Positions 21,693 through 31,960 of a stretch of 64,000 nt of DNA are shown here, piece after piece. The DNA is from Xiphydria camelus (lineage: Eukaryota; Arthropoda; Insecta; Hymenoptera; Xiphydriidae): positions 40,898,602 through 40,962,601 of the forward strand of contig OY783191.1 of assembly GCA_963678675.1 (NCBI GenBank), written 5' to 3'. Every line of letters begins with the position of its first letter. Position 1 is the first letter of the stretch. The position numbers were made by a program, and so were the translations under genes. The notes under the pieces are model-generated. The model saw only the letters and a list, made by a program, of their open reading frames with translations. It searched no databases and was not told where the DNA came from.

Positions 21693-23533
21693 GCACACGC
21701 ATACGAAAGATATCCCGTTTCGTCAATTCGATGCCGTCGCTCTACGCGTCATTACTCGCGGCAAAGTTTTTCGTCGTGTCGCGCAAATCTCGTCTTTTTC
21801 TCAACGAATCCTTCGAGGCGCAAACCGAGTTATTCCGTTCCGAGTGCACGCGAGAGAAGAACCGGAAGTCGTCTGTGTGTTGTAGGTAGTACGTACGTAT
21901 CTATACGTAGCTATAGAAGCCCATCTAAATACGTTGATCGAATGAGAGCGCGAGATACGGAATGCGCAGCGATAACGTGTTCATTCGAGTGGCGTCGTCG
22001 TTTACACGACTACGTATCGCAATTGACGGAGAGAAGCTCGTCGAAAGCGTCAGCGAATTGACCCGAAAGGAGAATTTCCGATACCGAAAAAACCGGTCGG
22101 CGTGAAAGTAATCGAACGTTGGGTTACGACACACACCGCGAAGCGATTGGAAGCGATCGTCGCTTGAGCGAAAGGGTCGGAGGGCCCCGCGTTGCCGCCG
22201 TTCGCCCCTCGAGTACAGTCCCGGCGATACGCTCCTGCGAGCCACGACCGCCACGACGGCAAACGCGATCGCGGTTCTCCGAGCTGCGAAACCACACACG
22301 CAACAAACCGCGCGCGACCCTCTTTCGCATCGGAAGCCCCGCGAGTATTTTGTGTATCTATCGGAGTGAGACGTGCGGTGCGCTTCAACCCGTGTGTGCC
22401 GTTGAGAAACGGCGCGTGCGAGCGACGGACTCCACGAAATTGATTTTGCGCCGCGTCGAAGGCTGCTTCGCTGATCGACCGACCGGTCGTCATACGACCG
22501 GTAAAATCGATCGCAATGATGTAGCGAGTCACTATGATAACGGTAACTTTAGATAAGCACAGGGATCGGGGTGTCTTCCCGTGGTATATAATCCAAAGAC
22601 GATAAAATCGACGGTGCCCGATAAAGACTTTTATACTAGTTTTTCGAATGCGCAGTTGCGACGAGATCCGGGCATGAGTCGCGCTGTGATTGTGCCGCTG
22701 GAGATCGAAGGAAAGTGCGCCGCGACGTAGACCGTCGAAATTCGTCGTCGTACCTGTATAGCGTCTGCCCGATCTGCCGCCGGTTTCGAAACTTGGAGCT
22801 GAAGCGTGAACGCGGTGTCGCGGGCGTGCACCGTTCTCCGATCAGGTGACGAGGGGGAACCTAGTGACGTGTCGTTACATCGGCTCCACCAGTCGCCGTG
22901 CGTCCGAAAATTTCGCCCTTTGGGAACCCTACGACAATCGTAAGCCTTACAACCATACCTATAGAACCCTTTTTTTTTTTTTTTTTTTTTTCTCCAAATA
23001 CGTACGAACACGAGTCTCGAGCAAGTTCGCGATACACGTAATCGCGGTTGAAAGCTACACGCGGTTTCTCTCGCTTCTTCGCTAATGAAACGATCTCGCG
23101 CTCCGCGATATAGGTACACATCTTCTGGTTATCGAGAATACTTTCCACATCGCGATCCATACCAGAGATATCTCTTGAAATCGAACGTGGACGAAGAGTA
23201 ACAATACAATCGTAGCTAAAATACGGAGGAGCGAGGTGTGGTCTTGCTCCCTTCGCGATCGTTGTTTCGATTCGTTCCGCGTTAGCGATAATAGCGGACA
23301 TCGATATTTTTGCGATCGATCTCGGCGGGTTCCGGAGTAAAAGAAGATCGGGTCGAATCTTACAAAGCCAGCATCGCGCGATCAGAGATTCGATCGTACC
23401 GCGTCGACAACGCGAGTGAAATGTTGCGCCGGTCGCGACTAGTGGCCGCTCCACAACGCATACCTACGTAGTCTTTGTGTCGTGTCCCCTGATATCGCGA
23501 TATCGATGCCACTCAACGCGTCGTTGCAGAGGT
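21155..23533. other. Intergenic region and 5' end of GIPC
   Basis: No conserved protein is visible. It has a (TA)n tract at 21662-21689 flanked by CACACACACGCGTGTGTG and a T-run near 22971-22990. Frames in 21900-22560 on both strands are arginine-rich and arise from CG-rich composition. GTTGCAG just before the GIPC start looks like a splice acceptor, so a noncoding GIPC exon probably lies within this region. Confidence 0.4.
21662..21689. repeat. (TA)n microsatellite
   Basis: A run of 14 TA units bounded on each side by CA/TG-type dinucleotides. Confidence 0.9.
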
Positions 23534-25338
23534 ATGCCGCTTTTCAAGCCAAAAACATCGCCGAAATCTCCCGCGGAAAAGACGAGCAATGGTGCTCACA
23601 ACGACAGCCATTCTACCATCAATGGCACCGGTAAACAGAGCCGTCAAGATTCATCTACAGGTCCAGTGGGCAGACCCCAGTTGGTATTCCATTGCCAATT
23701 GGCCCACGGCAGTCCAACGGGACTCATATCTGGTTTCAGCAATGTTCGGGAACTTTATCAAAAAATTGCCGAGTGCTACGAGCTCCCGGCGAGCGAGGTA
23801 AGCATCCCGCGGTGTGTGGGATGAGAACGCCCTGTACACCGGACGCAGGAAGCGCTGGTCACGGACCGTGAACCCTCGCCGCGCGATCCGGCGGATATGC
23901 GTACACCTACATACCTACCCGCCTAGTCCCCCTGGAGTCGCGGTGTAACTTTATAATACGCTCGCGCGCGCGCGAAGAGAGCCACGCTGGGTAGCATCTC
24001 CGTGATGGAGTGAGAGGGGGAGTATTGAGAATGCACGATTAGAGTCAATGCGGGTCTCGTGCGTTCGCTTTTCATTTTCGAGGCTAAACGGCTTTTTACC
24101 GAGTACCTGCCTACTCTACGCTTTCCCGAGTAATCGACGCGTGAGAGAAGAAATGACAAGCCGTAACACGATTACAAGCTCTTTCAATTTGTAAAGGAGG
24201 ACGGATGTTGAATTATGTATTCGAAATTCTCGGTAGACAAACGTTCGCCGCTCTTGGTACGCTTACCCCGCTCGTTTCTCTTTAGATACTCTTCTGCACG
24301 TTAAATACACATAAGGTGGAGATGACAGAGCTGTTGGGCGGTCAAATCGGCTTGGACGACTTCATATTTGCCCACAAAAAAGGTGAGTGTCGCAAAAGTC
24401 GCGCGCCCCAAGGTGCCCCGTGTTTTAACGCAACGCGGCTACTTTGACTTGTGGACTCGTAGGAAGGCCCAAGGAGATAGAATTGATAAAAACGGACGAT
24501 GCGCTGGGCCTGACCATCACGGACAACGGTGCGGGGTATGCGTTCATCAAGCGTATAAAGGAGGGTTCGGTGATCGACAAGGTAAAAGTCATTCGAGTGG
24601 GTGATCATATTGAGAAGATCAATTCGGAAAATCTCGTCGGGAGGAGGCATTTCGAAGTAGCGAAGATGTTGAAAGAGATCCCGAAAGGGTGTAAATTCAC
24701 GCTCCGACTGGTAGAGCCCCAGAATAATGGTTTCGCGAGTATCGGCCCGCGGGGAGACGTGAGAAAGGGGAAAAAACAGGCATACGGATCCGGCAAGGAA
24801 ACGCTCAGGTTCAGAGCCGACGGAAGCGCTCGGATAGAAAGAGTGGTGAGCTTTGCGCATATTTGGCTACTCCCTCCCTCTTCCCTCCTCCTCCCTCCTC
24901 CTCCTCCTCTTCCTCCTCCTTTCCATAAACAACTCCGATCATTTTCTTTATTTCCAGCCCGACAATGCCGCTGCGTTCGGAGTGGAAAAAATTAATTCTA
25001 TCTTGGAGAGTTTCATGGGTATCAACGATAACGAGTTGGGTATGTGTCGTTTGAAAAAGTATCAGTTAGGTACACGATTGCAAATTCGATACGTCGCGAG
25101 GGTCGCGAGGGGCGATGCTTTTTGGAACGACCCTCTTCAGGAATAACACGATATTCAACCGCTCTCATTTTTTGTCCCAGCGACGCAAATCTGGGAATTG
25201 GCAGAGGGAAAGGGCAACAGCATGGACTTTGCCGAAGCGATCGATAATTCCGACCTGGAAGCATTTGGTTTTACGGATGATTTTGTTATCGAGTTATGGG
25301 GTGCTATAACGGATGCTAGAGCCGGACGTCTGCGATGA
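23534..25338 (+). CDS. GIPC: GIPC PDZ-domain adaptor
   Basis: Five exons: 23534-23797, 24286-24382, 24463-24845, 24958-25039 and 25181-25338, 327 residues. The order is as in GIPC1-3 and Drosophila kermit: a polar N-terminus, the GH1 region ([32 protein letters not shown]), a central PDZ domain at about 125-205 ([20 protein letters not shown], with the unusual LGLTI carboxylate loop) and the C-terminal GH2 helices ([34 protein letters not shown]), which bind myosin VI. GIPC links membrane receptors to endocytic trafficking. The start at 23534 directly follows a probable acceptor, so transcription begins upstream. An AATAAA lies at 25709. Confidence 0.96.
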
Positions 25339-25936
25339 TCGCAATAGAAAATTAGAAGCGGCAAAAATTGGGAATAAGTCGGTTACTCGTTTTACGAAAA
25401 TCCCGCGAAAGGAGAAAGCGGGTCGTCGAGGATAGTCCAAAAGACCGAATTAATAAAGTTGGCCCAGTACCTCTCCGTGTCATCTTAGGTTTAAACTTTG
25501 TCAAAGGAGGTACCGTTCTGGAGCGACCGAACCGACTCGAGACCATGCGTAACCCACTTGAACTTGAGTTGGCTCGATCCGTGTCATTTAAAGAGAGTAT
25601 TTTATACCTATATATTTACGTTATAGAGAATGAGATTAAATTATGGTATATACAGTAATATATATGCAAAAAGTGCGCCGAGCGTAAGAGCATGGCGTAA
25701 GGACGAGAAATAAAGCAGTATCGCGTATGAGCGCAATTATTATCCGCGCGTTGCGGTCTTTCAATCATGATGCGTAGATTATAGGTAGTAGCGTGTCGTT
25801 TCTCATCGAAATGGTCATCGTGCGTCGCATATGTATGGATAAGAAAGAGGTATTCCTATAAATCAGGATCTCAATCTATTTGTTTGAACTTTATCGTGCG
25901 TCACATCGTCGGATAATGCGATCGTGAAAATGATAA
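25339..25936. other. 3' region of GIPC
   Basis: Noncoding. AATAAA at 25709-25714 is the probable GIPC polyadenylation signal. Nothing else is recognised. Confidence 0.45.
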
Positions 25937-26180
25937 AGGGTGATTTTTCAAGCCACTGCTTTACTACGGCATGGAAATTATATCAGTAGCGCGGCAGCGA
26001 AATGCTGACTGTAGATCGCGAACTTTCAGTGTGATGCAGTAGCGGTTCTCTTTTCGTGCAGAGCTCTTCTTTTGCGTTGTCGCGAGTTGTATCCTCAGCA
26101 CGAAAGGAGAGAACCATTACCACACCGAAAGTCAGCGTTCCGCCGTCAGCGTTTCACTGCCACTGCCAATATCATTTTCT
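25937..26180. repeat. Family A repeat, partial copy with inverted arms
   Basis: It begins AGGGTGATTTTTCAAGCCAC and contains GCAGCGAAATGCTGACTG and a CTCTTTTCGTGC block. The complement of that block returns at 26095-26165 (CAGCACGAAAGGAGAGAACC and GTCAGCGTTTCACTGCC). The left arm (about 25982-26065) and right arm (about 26096-26165) could fold back. It gives the uninterrupted sequence used to interpret the nested insertion at 5137-13830. Confidence 0.7.
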
Positions 26181-26568
26181 CTAAATGTCCATTCGCATGA
26201 GTAACAGTCCACGGGGTTTGCGTGATTCGATGTGAATCGCTCTTTAAAAAAGCACACTTCTTATTTAATTATAAGGTTTGTTCCAACCGAGCAGAAAACC
26301 GTACATGAACGGTACCGGGCATGCGCAGTAGAGAAATTCTGTTCCAACCGTACGCTGGACGGTCCCTGTACGGTGTTGTGCGGCGTTCCAACCACCGCTG
26401 GGATCGTGCGTGGAACGGTTCCTGTACCGTCCATCCGATGCTTGGTCCTGAGCGTGAACTGTGTGGACTGACATGCGCACTACGGCGATTAGTTTGCCTG
26501 GCGCGGTTATTTAAATACTTTTGAGTTGACGTTTTCTATTTCCGTATTTTTTTTTGCAAGTTATTAAA

Positions 26569-26680
26569 ATGATGTCTGACGAAGGCGATAGTGATGTGTC
26601 GGATATATCGGATATGTCCAACACAAGTAACGATGATATCGAATTATACGAAAATAGGATTAGAAGCCAGGATTATTTAG
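26569..26680 (+). CDS. Candidate acidic N-terminal exon inside the TIR element
   Basis: ATG at 26569 opens a 37-codon frame rich in Asp and Ser (MMSDEGDSDVSDISDMSN...) that runs into a good splice donor, TTAG|GTAAGTGA at 26681. I could not find a matching downstream exon. It may be the remnant of an element-encoded protein whose remaining exons have been lost. Nothing identifies its function. Confidence 0.35.
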
Positions 26681-26818
26681 GTAAGTGACAGGTTGAGGTT
26701 AAGTTTACAACATCTGTTAGAAAATTTTGATAGAAAATCATTCAATTTGATTGAAGGACTAGGTATAACGAAGGTGGATTAAATTTGATTTAATGAGAGA
26801 AATTTCTGCACAAAATTA

Positions 26819-27870
26819 TGCTCCGGGAGTCGCCACGTCGAGCATTACCTGCCAAGAAGGAAGAATCCCCCGAGGAATCGAAGGAAACAAAATAAAGGAA
26901 CGGTAAAAAGGGAGACGGAACAATAGCGAGGTGGTGGAAGCCGGTGCGATTAGTCCCCCGCCAGGCACACTAACAAGGTTGGTTCATCCAGTTTGACATT
27001 TAAGGTTAGGTTTTCTGTAAGTTCTCTGCCAGTTCACCCGCGTGCCGACAAAAGAGGAAGAAGGCTCTGAAAGGGAGAAACAATCCGAGAAGGGGAAACA
27101 GAAGCTAAAGGAATGTATTCTGGAAGGAATAATAAAGAAGCAACCAACTAAGGGACGAGAGTGTCAGCTCGGAAGCTTTGCTGAACTCACCGGCAAGGAG
27201 GGGAACGCTTACAAGCAACCAAAAGGGAAAACCAAATATGAAACAAGTTATCAGTATAAAGGTAGGTCGTACTAATCCAACTAGGTAAAGAGCGCAACAA
27301 GAAGACGTGAGATTTGCTCCGGAAACGTCATACCGAGCGTATCTGCTGAAAAGGAAGAATTCTCCAAAGAAAATCGAAGAAAGTAAAACAACTAAAAAGG
27401 GCTCCGGAACAATAGCGAGAAGGAGGTGGAAGCCGGAACGATCAGCCCCTCGTCAGACATACTAACAAGTCCACCCGCGTACCAGTCGCGCGCGAGCAAT
27501 GCAAGGGATACCCAATGAGGAACCGGAATCTTATTAAAAGAAAAGTAGAGGTAATCGGCGGCTGTAATCAGCAACTATTACGGTAATTATAAGACTCCCA
27601 AGGTACCGGCAAAGAGGAAGACGCTGATAAAGGAATAAGGTGGAAGAAATAATCAACCAGGGGATACGATATCAATTTAAAGGTAAGTCGTGCTAATTTA
27701 ACCAGTTATACTTAACACACACACACAACACAAGACCAGGACGATAGATTGCTCTGGGAGACGCCATGCTGTGCATACCTGACATGAAGGAAGAATACCT
27801 CGGGGAATCGAAGGAATTAAAGTTCACGGACTGGAATGGGAGCTGGAACAATAGCGAGGAAAAGGTGGAA
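26819..27870. repeat. Diverged purine-rich tandem repeat, period about 440-490 bp
   Basis: Three related blocks start near 26819, 27313 and 27750. Each has GAAGGAAGAAT, a GAATCGAAGGAA-like word and GGAACAATAGCGAG. A second shared module ends in ATAAAGGTAGGTCGTACTAATCC at about 27255 and TTAAAGGTAAGTCGTGCTAATTT at about 27675, so both carry a donor-like GTRRGT. The plus strand is strongly purine-rich throughout. Confidence 0.65.
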
Positions 27871-28968
27871 GGAATAAGGGATAAGCATGTAACCGACCAA
27901 GTAAGTAACACGACGCGAGAGCTAACAAAAGCCTGTAGGTATTGAACGAGAACCGGAATAAACGCGAGAGGCTCCATGGGAAGGATGGAGCAAAGGATGC
28001 GAGATGCAACGGTTCGTAGGAAGGTAACGAAGAAGAAGAGCTCCAGCTTTGAAGATGCATTCGGCCTCCCATGGGCGTCAGGAAGGAAATGAAATGGACT
28101 AAGTAGACAACGCGTAGGGGAAATTAATGAAATTAAATAACAGCAATACCAATTTATACCTACTGAAAAATTGTAAAACCTATTTCATCTTTGTTAAAAC
28201 TGCGTAATTTGTTTCAGATGCAGGCGGTTGGTGATCAGAAGAAAAAAATTCAAATTGGCAATTGATGGAAGGAAAACATATCGAAATGGACAGGCCAGAA
28301 GGAGATCCAGACTGAGCCATACATGGAAAAAAAGGATATTTCTCGATTGAGGTAAGACATTTATGAAATGAGATTGCAGCAATACCAACCTATACCGATT
28401 GAATGATCGTGACATCTATTGTCTTTGTTAATAGGAAGAGCATGTGGGCTTGACAACCAGCACTGCAGGAGAACTTGGAAGTCGAGGACGAGGGAGATTA
28501 ACGTGGCATACCAACAGACTTGCGTGTGCAAATTGATGTGTTTCTTTAATTTTATGACGAATGGAAGCGTACAAATTATATTTATTTTTATAGTAGTTGG
28601 TAAAATACTCTTAAAATACTTAAACTTATGGGGCATTCCATGTCAACTTTTAGTAGTAGAAACTTTTGGGTCTCCGATTTAGTTGCTCATTTTTTTCCAA
28701 GTATCTTTAATCAATATAAAAACTGGCCTAAATTTTCAGAACGATTCCATAAATCGTTGAGCTGTTATTATTGCTTTTTCATCACGATTTACGGCTTCAA
28801 TTAACAAAATATGGAAGAAATGATCCATATGAAATATTTGTATTTTTTGGTGATTCCGAAAAAAAATTTATTTCTTTATATTGCGTTTTTTTTATTGAAA
28901 ATGGAAATAAAAAGTGTTGTATCTCAAAACCGACATTCCTAATTTTCATGATTTTTTTACCCTACATT

Positions 28969-29434
28969 TCAACATCTTTTACGGTAATTTACGGAGAGCA
29001 CTTAGAAAGTGGGGCCTCCCATATACATTTGTTAATGAATTTTTTAGTGATTTGAAATGTCAGAATTATCTTTATTCATGCTAGCTTATAATGGATTTTT
29101 TTTTGCCCTGCTAAAATGTAATTCCAATACATGATTTTATAAAATTGTACATTTGTTATTAATATGACAGATCGAATTATGAAACATGTAATCCTATAAA
29201 TATGGGCCTTTTAAGTATCTAAAAATGTCTGATGCTTTAGTATGTTTATGGTAGTATATTGCATTAGTATTCGATTCTCGCTGAGAACCGAACTCGCTTA
29301 GAAAACATCTATTTTAAGATAGCATGAATAAAGTCCATTCTGAAATTTCAAATGAGTAAAAAAATTAATTAAAGGATGCCTATGGGAGGCCCCACTTTCT
29401 AAGTGCTTTCGAAATTATCGTAAAAGATGTTGAG
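28969..29434. repeat. Foldback with about 120-bp inverted arms
   Basis: The left arm (28969-29088) includes CAACATCTTTTACG and GCACTTAGAAAGTGGGGCCT. The right arm (29314-29434) carries their complements (AGGCCCCACTTTCTAAGTGC and CGTAAAAGATGTTG). The arms are around 85 percent similar and enclose about 225 bases. It looks like a MITE nested in the larger element. Confidence 0.75.
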
Positions 29435-29679
29435 ACTTCACGCAACTTGCAAATGACAGAAAATGTCAACTGAAAGAGCGTGATATAAGCAAGAGAACAC
29501 CGTGCTCACCGCGTCGTGGGTTAGACACGACTGACCGATTCACGAACGATCCCAAAACCGTTCCAACTGCTCTTGCCAGTTACCAGCAGTGCAAACATCG
29601 CGCCTGCGCATTAAACCGATCCCACCAGTTCCGTGACAGTTCCAGAACCGTACAGGAATCGTCGGTTGGAACAAACCTA

Positions 29680-30646
29680 TATTCTCCTGGTACCAAGGAT
29701 GAGTTTCGAGGGTTTCGAGCATTTTTTTGGCGGTAGCGCCATCTACCGGTCGATTCTAGAACTAAAGCTCGAAATTCGCGCCATTTTTCTAAACATTTTC
29801 TGGTCCTAAACGCCATCTAGCGGACGAGCCATCAACTATGCAAATCTCCGCGAAACAAGGTTCGGAGAGTACGAGGTATTCATTTTGATGGCGGTAAAAC
29901 CCAAATATCAAACGGTTCTGAATGCTGAGAAATAATGTACGGGTGAATTCCACGGGAAGAAATACGTATCGAATATTAGGGTACCGGCAACTGCGAGATT
30001 TATAAACTTCCTGCCGCCGCGAGTTCGGTTTGCGAGACTATCAACAACTAGGCATAAACACCTTCTTCCGTTTCGGGGACTGAGTTTTGGCGACTCGAGA
30101 AGTCGTAAACGATATCGCGTAGCTCTTTTGATTTGTAAACGAGTCCGCCGAATTCGCCCTTCCATGAAGTCACGTACATATGTTCCATATGTGAGTGCAG
30201 ATTGAGAGGGAGAAAAACCGTTGCAAAACGATCCGCGACTAGCATTTTGATTGGCGCCCTCCTCCTGCCGAGGGGCTGGGCCTAGGTAATTAAAAAGAGT
30301 ATTTCGACGCTCGAGCAGCAGATCAATTATTCGATCCACGTTGTGCAATTTGTAAAATATACGACGATCGTCAAACTACCGAGCACATTCTAAGTCTTTC
30401 ATTTCGCTTTCCCCGCATTTTCGAGCAGAGCGCCTTAGCGCTCCATGGGCGCGGACCTGCCCTCTGCAATCCACGAGGACCGACTTGGGCACGCAACAAA
30501 ACCCCAAACCCCCGTTTTTCGCCAGTTTAGTTCCATAGTTTACCGATAGATGACGCCACCGCCCAAAAATGATTAAATTTCGATTAAAGTATCAAGAGAA
30601 CATCAGAACCGAGTTGGTGTTACCTCCGCGAGCTCCAGTGTGGGTG
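29680..30646. other. Intergenic DNA with short dispersed repeats
   Basis: No gene. GGCGGTAGCGCCATCTACCGG near 29730, CGCCATCTAGCGG near 29808 and the complementary GATAGATGACGCCACCG near 30547 belong to the short family also present at 4697 and 4776. AAAGTATCAAGAGAACATCAGAACCGAG (about 30584-30611) matches a block at about 5068. Confidence 0.5.
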
Positions 30647-30647
30647 A

Positions 30648-31403
30648 GGGCGACTTTTCATGTTACTGCTTTCCTGTGGCAGTGAAATGCTGACGATATA
30701 GAGCGCGAACTTCTGATGCGGTAGTGGGTCTTCTTTCGTGTTGAGGTCTTATCGATTGCGCGTTGTAGATAAAATTATCTTATCTAATAATTAATGAATA
30801 ATTAATTCTCATGCGCTCATTAGCTATGGTGGCGTCTACTCTCGTTAATGAAAGCATGAGGATTATTAATTATTGGTTAGTACGTTTAAAAATAACGTTT
30901 AAAAAAAGTCACCAGCGACAGATACCGTGTCCCCGGGTGTAGGTACCGTATGTCCGCGATCAATTGAACCATAGGAAAATTGCGAGTTTTGCATGAGCAC
31001 TCCTTTGGGTCTCCTCGTCCAATAGAATCACCGGAGAAGCGTGAATGCGCATGCGTAGTCATCCGCGAGTGTAGCGTCGTCAGCAAGTTCAGATCGATTA
31101 TTTCGATAACCGATCTGAACTTGTTGACGACGCCACACTCGCGGATGACTACGCATGCGCATTCACGCTTCTCCGGTGATTCTATTGGACGAGGAGACCC
31201 AAAGGGGTGCTCATGCAAAACTCGCAATTTTCCTATGGTTCAAATGATCGCGGACATACGGTACACACATAGGTATGTAATCTCATTCTGCACGAAATGA
31301 GAACCACTACCACATCAAAAGTTCGCGCTCCGATATTACCATTTTCATGCCGCGCTCAATCTCGCTGCGGCAGTCTGTAGAGCAGTGGCATGAAAAATCA
31401 CCC
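30648..31403. mobile_element. 756-bp inverted-repeat element containing a long palindrome
   Basis: The left end (GGGCGACTTTTCATGTTACT, from 30648) and the right end (complement of GGTGATTTTTCATGCCACTG, to 31403) are family A ends in inverted orientation, each followed by about 100 bases of matching subterminal sequence (GCGAACTTCTGATGCGG versus its complement). A 322-bp near-perfect palindrome lies inside at 30943-31264. No coding capacity is supported; the mirror-image frames on both strands result from the palindrome. Confidence 0.7.
30943..31264. repeat. Near-perfect 322-bp palindrome
   Basis: Arms 30943-31096 and 31111-31264 (154 bases each) are complementary with about four mismatches, around a 14-base spacer (ATTATTTCGATAAC). 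The outer word is GTACCGTATGTCCGCGATC and its complement. Confidence 0.92.
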
Positions 31404-31960
31404 AGATATTTTCTTCGAGAATGGATGAAAATGGCAAAACGCTCTTGGACCACCAATTCGCTGAAGAGCGAGAACTCCAGGAGTATGCTATACGATATCA
31501 CCACCTATGTACGTGGTTGGCAGTTATCTTTTCGATTCTAGTGTAGCTTGAATTTATACATTACGCGCGGATGTGTGCCCGCGTGTGCAATATTCGACAT
31601 CGATTACGCCTCGCGGCGTATCGTTGGTGAGAAAATAGTGGATCCGGTAACCTCGAACGAGGACGAGGTACGGGTTGATTCCCACTCCTATAATACGAGT
31701 TTTAAATTTATTCGCATATTATTACGACCTTGATACATTCCACCAGATAAGCAGCCCGAAATTGACGCATCATTCGGAAGCTCGTCATCGTGGTTTCACA
31801 ATATTCTGCCGAGTGAAAGTACATATGTACATACGTTTATCTATACATAGGTTACACGCATGTGTGTTACATCCTGGGGATCTTAACCTTCCTTATCAGT
31901 TCCAGGGCAAAATCTCTCGTCTTTTCGCGGAGTAGAACTTCATATCGGGCACATACGATC
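31404..31960. other. Upstream region of SCOT
   Basis: No conserved coding sequence. It probably contains the SCOT promoter and 5' untranslated region. Confidence 0.4.

Larger units (their letters stand above)
26274..29678. mobile_element. 3.4-kb element with perfect 17-bp terminal inverted repeats
   Basis: The left end AGGTTTGTTCCAACCGA and the right end TCGGTTGGAACAAACCT are perfect complements. ATA abuts both sides, a possible 3-bp target duplication, though too short to be decisive. The core word GTTCCAAC recurs near both ends (26343, 26389 and 29548), as transposase-binding repeats often do. The interior has one candidate short exon (26569-26680), purine-rich tandem repeats (26819-27870) and a foldback (28969-29434). 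No DDE transposase is recognisable, so this is probably a nonautonomous DNA transposon. The superfamily is unknown. Confidence 0.65.

Noticed and set aside
21925..22556. Arginine-rich frames on both strands
   Set aside because: CG-rich composition lacking stops on several frames at once, with no domain signature. More likely promoter or 5' untranslated sequence of GIPC.
30886..31300. Two nearly identical proteins on opposite strands
   Set aside because: They are mirror images produced by the 322-bp palindrome.
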